From a gamma proteobacterium SS-5 (GTDB lineage Bacteria > Pseudomonadota > Gammaproteobacteria > Chromatiales > Chromatiaceae): 64,000 nucleotides of DNA. The notes under the pieces were generated by a model. It saw nothing but the letters and a program-made list of their open reading frames with translations. It made no database searches and was not told the DNA's origin. The position numbers and the translations under genes are program-made. How positions within the stretch are numbered: the first letter of the stretch is position 1; each line of letters starts with the position of its first letter. Shown here piece by piece: positions 7,672 through 16,971 of this stretch. The stretch is taken from positions 3,426,001 through 3,490,000 of the forward strand of contig CP032508.2 of NCBI GenBank assembly GCA_009497875.2, written 5' to 3'.

Positions 7672-7852
7672 TAGGAGCCTGTCGGGTTTAGGTGCCCGTA
7701 GCGAGCAAGGTGGGAGAGCGAGAACAAATTTTCACGATTTTGAGGCGCTGAGTTTCCCTACGCAACAAAAAATCGGGGCCAATGTTTAAAACAATTCTGG
7801 GCCGTTCTTCCCACCGGCGCAGTAGGAGCATCCTAAATCCGACAGGCTCCTA
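7672..7852. mobile_element. MITE with 21-bp terminal inverted repeats
   Basis: The left end TAGGAGCCTGTCGGGTTTAG and the right end (complement of 7832-7852) agree at 20 of 21 positions. The 181-bp interior has no gene of its own. The TA at both outer edges would fit a TA target duplication as in IS630/Tc1-type elements; that assignment is inference. Insertion places it between the two AlbA_2 genes. It supplies the last ~21 codons of the one upstream and the 5' leader of the one downstream. Confidence 0.8.
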
Positions 7853-9045
7853 GTATGTTCCAAAGGGTCAACAACCTTGGCTCGGGCGAAGCCACGCGGA
7901 AAGATATAGCGAAACTCTTCCTTGTGGCTGTCATTGACGAACCTCACCTCAGGGCAGTGCCGTTCTATGCGCCTGATTCCACTACCCAGACCGCTGTAGG
8001 GCAACAGATATTGCCCCAGAGAGTTGAGAATGGGGTTGCGGTGTATGGCCAAACCCTGCCTGATCTTTTCCACGGTCAAGGAGTTCACCAGCTTGCCTGG
8101 GCTGATGATTTCTAGGCGGTCATGAAAGAGAAACAGCTTGATGCTGGCGTTGATAAAGTAATCGCGATGGATCAGTGCGTTGATCAAGGCCTCAGTGAGG
8201 CAGATCTCAGGGATCTCCGGCAAGCCTGGGCTGTTGAATTGATCGCTATTTTGCCGATGGCGCAGATTGCTGTTGATGAAATTGAGCGACTGCTTGAACA
8301 GGTTGGGCAGCGTACCGCTGAATGTATCCTTGCTCAGGTATCGATCGCAGCCCAAGTCCGTGCCATCAAAATACGCCGCCTGAACCGTAAAGGGCTTGGA
8401 GAAACGCTGTGGGCTTTTGCCAAACAGCAGATTGCCCGCCAGGGTCAACTGCCCTTGTTTGATCAGGTCCAGGTTTTCACAGAGGGTTTGCAGCGCAACC
8501 CGCTCTGCCCTCAGTTCTTCGTAGCTGTGCGAATCACGCTTGAGGAGGAATTCATACAGCAACTCCGTATTCAGATCCTGGATGTTGGTGCCAGCCACCG
8601 GGGACTCATCCGCAGACAGACCGCCAGATTCAGCGAACAGTCTTTTGAGCTCCTCCGGCGACATCTTGCGCTTATCCGCTCCGGACTTGGTCAGATACAG
8701 CCCACTGCTGGTGGCATAGGGTCTCGCCTGCCCTTTTCTTACCCCTATGGCGAGTAGTTTCTTGCCCTCGAACACCAGGGTTTGCACCAGCGGATAGACC
8801 GGCGGCTTGACATTCTCATTGGCAGCGTTGGAGACCAGCTGATTCAGGCGATCAATATCCCCATCCTCCAGCCCTTTGACCTCGCGATTATCCGCCACGC
8901 CTAGCAGGATCAGACCACCCTCGGCATTGGAAAAGGCAGCCAGTTCTTCGGCCAGCTTTTTCGCCTCGAAGATATTCTCCTTGAACTGGGTGAAGCTATC
9001 TTCTCCGGCTACAATCAGCCTGCCCAGATCATCCGCCAGCAGCAT
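7786..9045 (-). CDS. AlbA_2 (Schlafen-type) ATP-binding protein 2, C-terminus replaced by MITE sequence
   Basis: This 419-aa protein has an AlbA_2 domain (DSFTQFKENI, LAAFSNAEGGLILLGVADN) and an HATPase_c_4-like part (LTEALINALIHRDYF, SGLGSGIRRIERH). ATG 9045 was chosen because the longer frame up to 9204 only overlays the Uma2 gene out of frame. It overlaps the Uma2 stop by 17 bp, suggesting coupled translation. The final ~21 residues (RSLSDLGCSYCAGG... ) are encoded by the MITE right end, so the native C-terminus is probably lost. It is paralogous, but not closely, to the neighbour at 6513-7670. Confidence 0.78.
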   Translation of the reverse strand: MLLADDLGRLIVAGEDSFTQFKENIFEAKKLAEELAAFSNAEGGLILLGVADNREVKGLEDGDIDRLNQLVSNAANENVKPPVYPLVQTLVFEGKKLLAIGVRKGQARPYATSSGLYLTKSGADKRKMSPEELKRLFAESGGLSADESPVAGTNIQDLNTELLYEFLLKRDSHSYEELRAERVALQTLCENLDLIKQGQLTLAGNLLFGKSPQRFSKPFTVQAAYFDGTDLGCDRYLSKDTFSGTLPNLFKQSLNFINSNLRHRQNSDQFNSPGLPEIPEICLTEALINALIHRDYFINASIKLFLFHDRLEIISPGKLVNSLTVEKIRQGLAIHRNPILNSLGQYLLPYSGLGSGIRRIERHCPEVRFVNDSHKEEFRYIFPRGFARAKVVDPLEHTRSLSDLGCSYCAGGKNGPELF

Positions 9046-9610
9046 CCAGTAATCCCGTGTCTTGATAGAGCGCTTCGGCGCTGAGTTTGAGGCCGATGGA
9101 GTGCAACTCGATTTCCTCGTCCTCCTGGATGATCTGATGCAGCCAGCCCTGGTCGGTAAGCCGGTACAACTCGACCCAGGGGCGGGTTTGGTCGATGAGG
9201 ACATATTCTTGCAGGCTCGCCAGCTGCCGGTAGGAGCGCAGCTTTTCCTTGCGATCGATGGTTTCGGTGGATTCCGACAGTACCTCGATGATCAGGCAGG
9301 GGGCCTGCAGGTAATCCTGGGGAGCACTTGGCTTGAGATCGTCGGCATCGCAGGTGGCCACCAGGTCCGGGTAGTAATAGGCATTGTCTGCCGCCACCCG
9401 CACCTTCATGTCAGCCATCCAGACACCGCAGGGCTTGCCCCGCAAGTGTTGGCGAATGGCTATGGCGGCATTGAGCGCCAGGGTACCGTGGGTCTTGGAG
9501 GCACCGGCCATGGCATAGACATCGCCGTCCAGGTATTCGTGCTTGATTTCTGAAAGCCTTTCTCCGTCCAGGTAGTCTTGCTCGGAGATGATTTGTACCG
9601 GATTGAGCAT
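9029..9610 (-). CDS. Uma2 family (DUF820) putative restriction endonuclease-fold nuclease
   Basis: The 193-aa protein has the Uma2 layout: ISEQDYLDGERLSEIKHEYLDGDVYAMAGAS at the N-terminus, then YYYPDLVATCD and LIIEVLSEST, then RKEKLRSYR. The D...E-V...K pattern is the PD-(D/E)XK active site of this family. The start at 9610 has GAGG six bases upstream. The 3' end overlaps the second AlbA_2 gene. Uma2 proteins are abundant in cyanobacteria and purple-sulfur bacteria; their role is not established. Confidence 0.88.
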   Translation of the reverse strand: MLNPVQIISEQDYLDGERLSEIKHEYLDGDVYAMAGASKTHGTLALNAAIAIRQHLRGKPCGVWMADMKVRVAADNAYYYPDLVATCDADDLKPSAPQDYLQAPCLIIEVLSESTETIDRKEKLRSYRQLASLQEYVLIDQTRPWVELYRLTDQGWLHQIIQEDEEIELHSIGLKLSAEALYQDTGLLDAAGG

Positions 9611-9876
9611 GTTTTACCTCTGTTCCGTGCCAGGAACCGCCAGTTTCAACAGAATTTTTAGCCACAGAGCCACAAAGCACACAGAGAAAAATCCTTTGGG
9701 GGTTTGCAGTTTTTACGTTGCGTTTTTACTGTCGCTCTCTCTGGCGCTCAGCGTCGGAGGTGCAACGGGATAGGGTTGGCCATGTCTAGCGGCAACCCCG
9801 GATTCCGCCCTTCGACAGGCTCAGGACATCGCTTCGCTGCATCCGGGCTACAGGCTTTGCGCGCTTTGCGATCCAT
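9611..9876. repeat. Spacer with dispersed repeats
   Basis: No gene is seen in this 266-bp spacer. Bases 9660-9692 are a half copy of the CCACAGAG-type palindrome (full copies at 19670-19855 and 62001-62137). Bases 9784-9852 hold, in inverted orientation, the repeat GTAGCCCGGATGCAGCGAAG...CTTCGACAGGCTCAGGA also found at 15250 and 23681. Confidence 0.6.
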
Positions 9877-11247
9877 TTAGGGTATCAGCACCTGAGTCTC
9901 AGGCAGAGCCGCCCGCAACCGCTGTGCTAGGGCGCTCTTGGCGCCGGCGTCGCCATGAACCAGGCGGATTTCTTTTGGTGGTTGGGCCATGCCGCTGGCG
10001 AAGTTGATCAGGTCCTGCTGATCGGCATGGGCGGAGTAGCCGCCGATGGTGTGGATCTGGGCGCGAATCTCATAGCGCTGGTCATCCAACACTACATAGC
10101 CACCGCGAGGGCCATACTGCTGAATGGCGCGGCCGGGCGTGCCAGCGGCCTGATAGCCGACGAAGAGCACATCGTGCCTGGGGTCGCCGAGCATGGCCTT
10201 GAGATAGTTAACCATGCGGCCACCGGCGCACATGCCGCTCGCGGCTATGACAAGGGCCGCCTGGCGGCTGTGGGCCAGGTAGTTGACCATGCGCTGGTGG
10301 TCGGTGTGGCTGTCCACCGTCACCAGTTGCTCGAAGTCCAGGGGGTGACGGCCCTCGGCAAGCCGTTGCTGCGCCTCCTCGTCCCAGAACTGGCGCAGTC
10401 GCCGATAACCGGCAGTGAAATCCGCCGCCAGGGGTGAATCCAGCACCACTTGCAGCTGCTGCCAGGCCTCGCGCGCGTCGGCGCCGTCTTCGCCATGCTG
10501 GTGGAACAGGCCTTCCAGCTCGTAGAGCAATTCCTGGGTGCGACCGACGCTGAAGGCCGGGATCAGCACCGTGCCGCCGTCCTTGAGGGCGTGTTCGATC
10601 ACCCGCCGCAGGCGCAGCGCCCGCTGGCTGCGGTCTTCATGCAGGCGATCGCCGTAGGTGCTTTCCAGCACCAGCACATCGGCCTGCTCCGGCGGCTCGG
10701 GGGCTGGCAGTAGCGGCGTGTTGGGCGCGCCCAGGTCGCCGGAGAAGACCACTCGCTGCCCCTCCAGCTGGCACTCCACATAGGCCGAGCCGAGGATATG
10801 CCCGGCCCGCTGCAGGCGCAGTGCTATGCCCGGCTCCAGCTCATGCCACTGACCGAAGGGGATGGCCTGGGTGCGCTGGCGCAGCACTGCCAGGACCTGC
10901 TCGATCAGCTTGCGGTTACGGGTAACGCCAATTTTCAGCGCATCTTCCAGCACCAGCGGCAGCAGCTCCGCCGAGGAGGGGCTACAGAAGATGGGGCCGC
11001 GATACCCCGCCGCCAGCAGATAGGGCAGGCGGCCAACGTGGTCGATGTGCACATGGGTGATGACCAGGGCACGCACCTGATCAATGGGAAAATCGATCGC
11101 CAGCCGATCGGCACCAGAACCATCCGGCCCGGCCTCGGCACCCTGGAACAGGCCGCAGTCGATCAGCAGCGAGCGGCTGTCGTCCAGCATCAGCTGATGG
11201 CAGGAGCCGGTGACGCCATCCACGGCACCATGATGGAGGATTTGCAT
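9877..11247 (-). CDS. MBL-fold / beta-CASP exoribonuclease-like protein
   Basis: The 456-aa protein has metallo-beta-lactamase motifs in order: D31, HVHIDHVGR (motif 2), AGHILGSA (motif 3), FSGDLG (motif 4). A beta-CASP region follows with ESTYGDR and IPAFSVGR, then SGMCAGGRM and GYSAHADQ, then LVHGD. This is the CPSF73-like RNA-specificity family, zinc-dependent nucleases acting on RNA in the cytoplasm. It begins 16 bp after gmd and is probably cotranscribed with the sugar-nucleotide genes, though no functional link is obvious. Confidence 0.88.
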   Translation of the reverse strand: MQILHHGAVDGVTGSCHQLMLDDSRSLLIDCGLFQGAEAGPDGSGADRLAIDFPIDQVRALVITHVHIDHVGRLPYLLAAGYRGPIFCSPSSAELLPLVLEDALKIGVTRNRKLIEQVLAVLRQRTQAIPFGQWHELEPGIALRLQRAGHILGSAYVECQLEGQRVVFSGDLGAPNTPLLPAPEPPEQADVLVLESTYGDRLHEDRSQRALRLRRVIEHALKDGGTVLIPAFSVGRTQELLYELEGLFHQHGEDGADAREAWQQLQVVLDSPLAADFTAGYRRLRQFWDEEAQQRLAEGRHPLDFEQLVTVDSHTDHQRMVNYLAHSRQAALVIAASGMCAGGRMVNYLKAMLGDPRHDVLFVGYQAAGTPGRAIQQYGPRGGYVVLDDQRYEIRAQIHTIGGYSAHADQQDLINFASGMAQPPKEIRLVHGDAGAKSALAQRLRAALPETQVLIP

Positions 11248-11263
11248 GAGTCTCAGATCCCGC

Positions 11264-12391
11264 TCATTCGCAGTGGGACAGGGCGGTGTAGCCGTGACGG
11301 CTGATCAGCTCATCGCGCTGCGCGGCGTTGAGATCGGCACGCACCATCTCGGCCACCAGCTGGGCAAAGCCGATCTTTGGCGTCCAGCCCAGTTTTTCCC
11401 GCGCCTTGCTGGCATCGCCCAGCAGGCTTTCCACCTCGGTGGGGCGGAAGTAGCGCGGGTCCACCTGGACTATGGGCGCTTGCTGGCCTGGCCCAGCGGC
11501 GTTGGCATTGGCATTGAGCCAGTAAGCCTTTTGTTCCAGGCCGCTGCCGCGCCACTCCAGCACCATCTGCAGCTCGGCGGCGGCGGCGTCGATGAACTGG
11601 CGCACGCTGAACTGCTGGCCGGTGGCGATGACGAAGTCCTCCGGCTGCTGCTGTTGCAGCATCAGCCACTGCATCTCCACGTAGTCCTTGGCATGGCCCC
11701 AGTCGCGCTTGGCGTCCAGATTGCCCAGATAGAGGCAGTCCTGCAGGCCAAGCTTGATGCGCGCCAGGGCGCGGGTGATCTTGCGCGTGACGAAGGTCTC
11801 GCCCCGGATCGGGCTTTCGTGATTGAACAGAATGCCGTTGCAGGCATAGATGCCGTAGGCCTCGCGGTAATTGACCGTGATCCAGTAGGCGTAGAGCTTG
11901 GCCACGGCATAGGGGCTGCGCGGGTAAAAGGGCGTGGTTTCCCGCTGTGGCGTTTCCTGTACCTGACCGTACAGCTCCGATGTGCTGGCCTGATAGAAGC
12001 GGGTCTTGCCCTCCAGACCCAGGATGCGGATGGCCTCCAGGATGCGCAGGGCGCCCAGGGCATCGGAGTTGGCGGTGTATTCCGGCTCCTCGAAGCTGAC
12101 CGCGACATGGGACTGCGCCGCCAGGTTGTAGATCTCATCCGGCTGCGTCTGCTGGATGATGCGAATCAGACTGGAGCTGTCGGTGAGATCGCCATGGTGC
12201 AGAAAAAAACGCACATCCTGCTCATGGAGATCTTTATATAAATGGTCGATGCGGTCGGTGTTGAACAGGCTGCTGCGGCGCTTGATACCGTGAACCCGGT
12301 AACCCTTGTCGAGCAGGAACTCCGCCAGATAGGCGCCGTCCTGACCGGTGATGCCGGTGATCAGGGCAACCTTGTTTAAACCCTCGGCCAT
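11264..12391 (-). CDS. gmd: GDP-mannose 4,6-dehydratase
   Basis: The 375-aa short-chain dehydrogenase starts [19 protein letters not shown], the NADP-binding Rossmann motif of Gmd. It carries the S-YxxxK catalytic set ([20 protein letters not shown]) and [17 protein letters not shown]. It converts GDP-D-mannose to GDP-4-keto-6-deoxy-D-mannose. ATG 12391 was chosen over an upstream ATG (12430) that lies inside fcl. It follows the fcl stop by one base. Product and substrate connect it with manC upstream and fcl adjacent. Confidence 0.95.
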   Translation of the reverse strand: MAEGLNKVALITGITGQDGAYLAEFLLDKGYRVHGIKRRSSLFNTDRIDHLYKDLHEQDVRFFLHHGDLTDSSSLIRIIQQTQPDEIYNLAAQSHVAVSFEEPEYTANSDALGALRILEAIRILGLEGKTRFYQASTSELYGQVQETPQRETTPFYPRSPYAVAKLYAYWITVNYREAYGIYACNGILFNHESPIRGETFVTRKITRALARIKLGLQDCLYLGNLDAKRDWGHAKDYVEMQWLMLQQQQPEDFVIATGQQFSVRQFIDAAAAELQMVLEWRGSGLEQKAYWLNANANAAGPGQQAPIVQVDPRYFRPTEVESLLGDASKAREKLGWTPKIGFAQLVAEMVRADLNAAQRDELISRHGYTALSHCE

Positions 12392-12392
12392 A

Positions 12393-13376
12393 TCAGTTGT
12401 GTCCCGCCTGTTGCTGTAAAAAATCCGCATAGGCGGCGCTCAGACCGATATCCAACGGGGTTTCTGGCTCCCAGCCCAGCTTGCGCATACGCGAGCTGTC
12501 CATCAGCTTGCGCGGCATACCGTCGGGCTTGCTCGGGTCAAAGCGGATATTCCCTCGGTAACCCACCGCCCGGGCCACGGCCTGCGCCAGTTGCTGGATG
12601 CTGATCTCTTCACCTGAGCCGACGTTGATATGGCTGAGTCGCGGGCTGACCTGTGATGCCAGCCGATCCCGATCCAGCTGCATCAGCAGCACGCAGGCGC
12701 GGGCCAGGTCATCCACATAGAGAAACTCGCGCAGCGGGGTGCCGGTGCCCCAGACGCTGACCTCGGCCGCTCCGGCCTGCTTGGCCTCATGGATGCGGCG
12801 GATCAGGGCCGGAATCACATGGGCATTCTCCGGGTGGTAGTTGTCACCGGGGCCGTACAGATTGGTTGGCATCAGGCTGCGGTAATCCAGGCCATGGCTG
12901 GCCCCGTACTGGCGGTTGTAGCTCTCGCACAGCTTGATGCCGCCGATCTTGGCGATGGCGTAGGGCTCGTTGGTCGGCTCCAACGGGCCGCTGAGCAGGG
13001 CCTCTTCCGTCATCGGCTGCTCGGCCAGGCGGGGATAGATGCAGCTGGAACCCAGATAGAGCAGGTGTTTGACGCCATTTTTGAAGGCCGCGTCCACCAC
13101 ATTGGCCGCCACCATCAGATTGCTGTAGATGAACTCCGCCGGATAACTGTTGTTGGCATGGATACCACCAACCTTGGCCGCCGCCAGATAGACCTGGTCC
13201 GGCCGCTCGCGGGCAAAGAAGGCCTCCACCTGGCCCTGCCGGGTCAGGTCCAGCTCCTGATGGCTACGCAGCAGCAGCTGTTGCGGCGGCAGGCCATTGG
13301 CCAGCAGCCGACGCACAATGGCCGAGCCCACCATGCCGCGATGGCCGGCGACGTAGATGCTGGGCTTGCTATTCAT
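12393..13376 (-). CDS. fcl: GDP-L-fucose synthase
   Basis: The 327-aa epimerase/reductase has [12 protein letters not shown] at the N-terminus and the catalytic YAIAKIGG motif. It also has [14 protein letters not shown], typical of WcaG/Fcl. It performs the 3,5-epimerisation and 4-reduction that complete GDP-L-fucose synthesis after Gmd. It is the first gene of the fcl-gmd pair; the MITE at 13426-13615 lies 49 bp upstream of the start and now separates it from manC. Confidence 0.95.
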   Translation of the reverse strand: MNSKPSIYVAGHRGMVGSAIVRRLLANGLPPQQLLLRSHQELDLTRQGQVEAFFARERPDQVYLAAAKVGGIHANNSYPAEFIYSNLMVAANVVDAAFKNGVKHLLYLGSSCIYPRLAEQPMTEEALLSGPLEPTNEPYAIAKIGGIKLCESYNRQYGASHGLDYRSLMPTNLYGPGDNYHPENAHVIPALIRRIHEAKQAGAAEVSVWGTGTPLREFLYVDDLARACVLLMQLDRDRLASQVSPRLSHINVGSGEEISIQQLAQAVARAVGYRGNIRFDPSKPDGMPRKLMDSSRMRKLGWEPETPLDIGLSAAYADFLQQQAGHN

Positions 13377-13425
13377 TGCATAAACCGCAGATTAGGCCGA
13401 TTTGCACAGATTAAGCATATATTTT

Positions 13426-13615
13426 CCTGATTACCCATGTATCTCAACCATTATCTTGGCTGGTCGTGCACGTCCTGGTGGGAGGTCGACTTTGCCGTGC
13501 GGCATAGGGCGGGCCGCGCCCGCCGCCAAGCCACAGCAATGAAGCCTGCCCCTAGTGGTTGCTCGGCGGCCACGGGCCGCCCTATTCGATTGGCTGAGAT
13601 TTGTGGGTAATCAGG
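13426..13615. mobile_element. 190-bp MITE with terminal inverted repeats and 8-bp target duplication
   Basis: The left end CCTGATTACCCATGTATCTC is the near-complement of the right end TTGTGGGTAATCAGG (13601-13615, with TGGCTGAGAT before it). TATATTTT occurs directly outside both ends (13418-13425 and 13616-13623), a perfect 8-bp target-site duplication. The interior is a GC-rich hairpin (AGGGCGGGCCG ... CGGCCCGCCCT-like) with no gene. Partial copies lie at about 6380-6490, 17996-18089 (inverted) and 58919-59009. Confidence 0.88.
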
Positions 13616-13641
13616 TATATTTTTCATTGGATTATGCTGCC

Positions 13642-15180
13642 TCATAGCAGCAAATCCGGGGGCTGTCCTGGACTTTGCCCCTCCGAGCCAGCGCTCGGAG
13701 CTTCCAGGGGGCTACCCCTGTCCTGCCGCCCGTAATGATCCTCGAAGCGCAGTATGTCGTCCTCGCCCAGGTAGCTGCCGGACTGCACCTCGATGATCTC
13801 CAGCGGGATGCTACCGGGGTTGCTCAGGCGATGGGCCTCGCCCAGGGGGATGTAGGTGGATTGGTTCTCGCTGATCAGCAGGCTCTTGTCCCCGCAGTGG
13901 ATCTGCGCGGTGCCCTTGACGACCACCCAATGCTCGGCGCGGTGGTGGTGCATCTGCAGGCTTAGGCTGGCCTTGGGCTTGACCTGGATGCGCTTGACCT
14001 TGAAGCGGTGGCCTTGGTCGATGCAGTCGTACCAGCCCCAGGGGCGGTAGATCTTGCGGTGCAGGGCCTGTTCCTCGCGGGACTGGGCGCCCAGCTGATC
14101 GACGATCTGTCGCACCTGTTGCGCCTGAGTCTTGTGCGCCACCAGCACGGCATCGGCGGTCTCCACCACCACCAGATCATCCACCCCCACCAGGCTGACC
14201 AAGCGGCTGCTGGCGTGTACCAGATTGCCCCGGCTCTGGGTCAGCAGCACGTCGCCGAGCAGGGCGTTGTCGGCCTCGTCCTTGGGCAGCACCTTCCATA
14301 CCGCATCCCAGGCGCCCAGGTCATTCCAGCCGGCATCCAGGGGCGTCAGGCGCAGCGGATGGTCGGCCTCGGCGCTGAGCGGCTCCAGCACCGCATAGTC
14401 CACCGACTCGGCGCTGACGCGGGCGAAGGCCTGGGCCTCGGGGCGCAGAAACTGGCCCTCGCTGCGGCGGCCTTGCCAGGCCAGCTGGGCGATCTGCGCC
14501 ATCTCTGGCCGCTGCTGCCGCAGGGCATCCAGCCAGACCGAGGCCCGCAGCACAAAGATGCCCGCGTTCCAGTAATAGCCGCCCTGTTGCAGATAGCCCT
14601 CGGCGGCGGCGGCTGAGGGTTTTTCGACAAAGCGCGCCACCTGGCTAATGCCGTTGGTCTCATCCGTGACGGTCTGGATATAGCCGTAGCCGGTCTCCGG
14701 CCCCTGGGGCGGGATGCCCAGCAGGCCAATCAGGCCATCGGCGGCCAGGGCCATGGCCTGGCTAAGGGCCTGATGAAAGGCTGCCTGATCCGACAGGGTT
14801 TGATCCGCCGGGGTCACCACCAGGATGGGGTCATCGCCCTGTTCCAGCGCCGCCAGGGCGGCCAGGGTCAGGGCCGGCGCGGTGTTCTTCGCCTCCGGCT
14901 CCAGCAGGGCCAGGCCCAGCGGCACCGCCAGCTCGCGCAGCTGCTCCTGCACCAGAAAACGGTGCGCCTCGCTGGTTACCACATAGGGCGCGCCCAGCTG
15001 CCAGCGGCTGTCGGCCAAGCTATTCAGGCGCAGCACGGCCTGCTGAAACAGGCTGTGCTCGCCGGTCAGACAAAGAAACTGCTTGGGAAAGCCGGAGCGC
15101 GACAGGGGCCAGAGGCGCGTGCCCGAGCCACCGCAGAGGATTACCGGCTGGATGCGGATGGGTGTGGATTCGGTGTTCAT
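13642..15180 (-). CDS. manC: Mannose-1-phosphate guanylyltransferase / mannose-6-phosphate isomerase (bifunctional)
   Basis: In this 512-aa protein, residues ~10-300 are a GDP-mannose pyrophosphorylase (LCGGSGTRLWPLSR, FVEKPS, NAGIFVLR). Residues ~370-480 are a type II phosphomannose isomerase cupin (RPWGWYDCIDQGHRFKVKR, MHHHRAEHWVVVKG). It supplies GDP-mannose for gmd/fcl. The normal family end is near ILRFEDHYGR. The last ~25 residues are encoded by a dispersed palindromic repeat (CTCCGAGCCAGCGCTCGGAG, 13681-13700), so the native stop has been lost and the frame runs on. Confidence 0.95.
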   Translation of the reverse strand: MNTESTPIRIQPVILCGGSGTRLWPLSRSGFPKQFLCLTGEHSLFQQAVLRLNSLADSRWQLGAPYVVTSEAHRFLVQEQLRELAVPLGLALLEPEAKNTAPALTLAALAALEQGDDPILVVTPADQTLSDQAAFHQALSQAMALAADGLIGLLGIPPQGPETGYGYIQTVTDETNGISQVARFVEKPSAAAAEGYLQQGGYYWNAGIFVLRASVWLDALRQQRPEMAQIAQLAWQGRRSEGQFLRPEAQAFARVSAESVDYAVLEPLSAEADHPLRLTPLDAGWNDLGAWDAVWKVLPKDEADNALLGDVLLTQSRGNLVHASSRLVSLVGVDDLVVVETADAVLVAHKTQAQQVRQIVDQLGAQSREEQALHRKIYRPWGWYDCIDQGHRFKVKRIQVKPKASLSLQMHHHRAEHWVVVKGTAQIHCGDKSLLISENQSTYIPLGEAHRLSNPGSIPLEIIEVQSGSYLGEDDILRFEDHYGRQDRGSPLEAPSAGSEGQSPGQPPDLLL

Positions 15181-15485
15181 TTTATCGAGTTAACCCAGCG
15201 AAGCCGGAATCAAAAGCGGATCGCAAAGAACGCGAAGAGTTAGAAAACTGTAGCCCGGATGCAGCGAAGCGCCGTCCTGAGCCTGTCGAAGGGCGGAATC
15301 TGGGGTGGCCGCTAGGCATGGCCACACCTACCCTGCTGCACCTCCGAGCCAGCGCTCGGAGCTCCCAGGATGAGTGGCGAACCACAATCTTGTTTCACAG
15401 TAAGGACCATGGAGCGTGGCAACCACTCCAGAAGATGAGCGTTGCCTCACTCCAATTCTGCCCTCCCCCCAACCCCCTCCCGGGG
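15181..15485. repeat. Repeat-filled spacer downstream of the IS and upstream of manC
   Basis: The spacer contains the GTAGCCCGGATGCAGCGAAG repeat (from 15250). It also contains the hairpin CTCCGAGCCAGCGCTCGGAG at 15343-15362, also at the 3' end of manC. A C-rich stretch ending in CCCCCTCCC at the IS insertion point closes it. No gene is seen. Any manC promoter must lie here, since the IS cuts it off from manB; no clear boxes were identified. Confidence 0.55.
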
Positions 15486-15516
15486 GGCTGTCTATTACCC
15501 ACACTGGACACAATCC

Positions 15517-16878
15517 CTAAGGCCCGCCGGGTACCGATGGGTGAAAGATGCGGAAGCCCTCGGTGAGGTAGTAGAGTTTATCCAGCCCGCGCCATAGGGT
15601 GGTCGCACCGGGGTGACCATCGCCCTTGCGTCCGAGAAAGCCGCCGAGCTTGGCCACTCGACGCATGGCATCACCCAGCGGAGGCGGGCTTTCGGGGGGT
15701 ACGGGGGTCTTGTCGGTGTAGCAGTACAGGGCTTTCCATTCATCCACTTCGAAGCACACCGAGCAGGGCAGATCGGGGGCCTCGCGGCCAAGTTTGGTGA
15801 GATAAAGGATGCGCCAGGCGACCACCAGGTCAATGGCCAGGCAGGATGCCAGGCTATCGGCATCGCCCAGGCGACGGTCTTCGATGCGACAACCGCTCTT
15901 GAGGGTGCGGTGATAGACCTCGATGTTCCAGCGTGCGGCATACCAGCCCAGGCGCTCACTGGCCTCCTCCAAGGTCTGGGTAGGGACCGTGGTGAGCAAT
16001 AGCCATTCGACCGCATCGCCCTCTTCTGGGGGGCAGGATTCAATGGCATGGATCGCCCAGAGGTCAATCGGCTCGGCCTGGAGTCGCTTGGGTGGCTGCA
16101 GCCGGATGGGGGCAAGGCGCAGCGCCAGCTCGGCCAGCCGTGCCTTGCGTCCGCCACGGCTGGGAATCTGGATCAGCTGCCGACCGATCAGGGGCTGAGC
16201 CGGCAGGTAGTCCCACAAGGGGGCGATACCCTCATCGATCTCGACCTGGCGCTGCGTGGTGCGGTTGGCACGGATCAGCAGGTGCGGACCTTGGGGATCC
16301 CGGGTGGCTTCTTGAAACAGTTCGTACAGATCGGATTCGCGATCGGCGATATTCACCAGCCGGGTCTGAGGACAAAGGCGCTGAAACTCGGCGGTACGTC
16401 GAAAGCTGGTGAGCCAGCGCAGGCTCTCCTTCTCTTCGATGGGCCGCTGCTTGCGCTGCCTCGCCTGGCCCATGGCCTCGGCATCACGGGCCCAGAGCTG
16501 GATATCCACCAATCCCAGGGGTACGCCCTCGGGAGTCAGGGCCAGACTGTCGTGCAGCTTCAGGCCCAGGGCACCATCGGCGCGGGTATTGATGGGGCCC
16601 AGACCCGACGTGGCGGGGTGGGCTGCGTAATTGAGGCTGGTGGTGTCTTGTGCCACCAGCACCCAGGGGTGGGCCGTGATACGCGCCAGGGTATTTTGGT
16701 AATGGGGTTGCAGCAGGGTTTGGAGAGTCACTTGGGGGTTCTTGAAGAAACGGTAAGCGGCCTTGGTTTGTCCGGCATCGCCCTGCAAGGCGCTGCTGAG
16801 GGTGGCGGTCGGCTGGGCGAAAAAGGCCTCGGCCAGACGGATTAGGCGTGTGCGCAGACGTCCATCGGGCAAGGCCAA
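15517..16878 (-). CDS. IS4/Tn5-like transposase
   Basis: The DDE transposase contains GDAGQTKAAYRFFKNPQV (Tn5-type N-terminal domain), VLVAQDTTSLNY (first Asp), VNIADRESDLYELF (second Asp) and YAARWNIEVYHRTLKSGCRIEDRRL (Y-(2)R-(3)E-(6)K signature). The first usable start is TTG 16878, but conserved family sequence SWAAQEFGTLALPDGRL extends upstream of it. The frame is open back to TAG 16974-16972, the stop of the DruA-like frame. No ATG or GTG lies in that gap, so the full protein may be made only by reading through or from a fused parent. Confidence 0.85.
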   Translation of the reverse strand: MALPDGRLRTRLIRLAEAFFAQPTATLSSALQGDAGQTKAAYRFFKNPQVTLQTLLQPHYQNTLARITAHPWVLVAQDTTSLNYAAHPATSGLGPINTRADGALGLKLHDSLALTPEGVPLGLVDIQLWARDAEAMGQARQRKQRPIEEKESLRWLTSFRRTAEFQRLCPQTRLVNIADRESDLYELFQEATRDPQGPHLLIRANRTTQRQVEIDEGIAPLWDYLPAQPLIGRQLIQIPSRGGRKARLAELALRLAPIRLQPPKRLQAEPIDLWAIHAIESCPPEEGDAVEWLLLTTVPTQTLEEASERLGWYAARWNIEVYHRTLKSGCRIEDRRLGDADSLASCLAIDLVVAWRILYLTKLGREAPDLPCSVCFEVDEWKALYCYTDKTPVPPESPPPLGDAMRRVAKLGGFLGRKGDGHPGATTLWRGLDKLYYLTEGFRIFHPSVPGGP

Positions 16879-16971
16879 GGTGCCGAATTCCTGCGCTGCC
16901 CAGGAACCACCGCCCGTTGGGATCGCCCCAGGGTCTAGGGGCTCCGGTATGCGCAGCTCGGGCTTGGGCTC

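Noticed and set aside
9046-9204. N-terminal extension of the second AlbA_2 protein
   Set aside because: The extra 53 residues are out-of-frame Uma2 sequence; the domain begins after ATG 9045.
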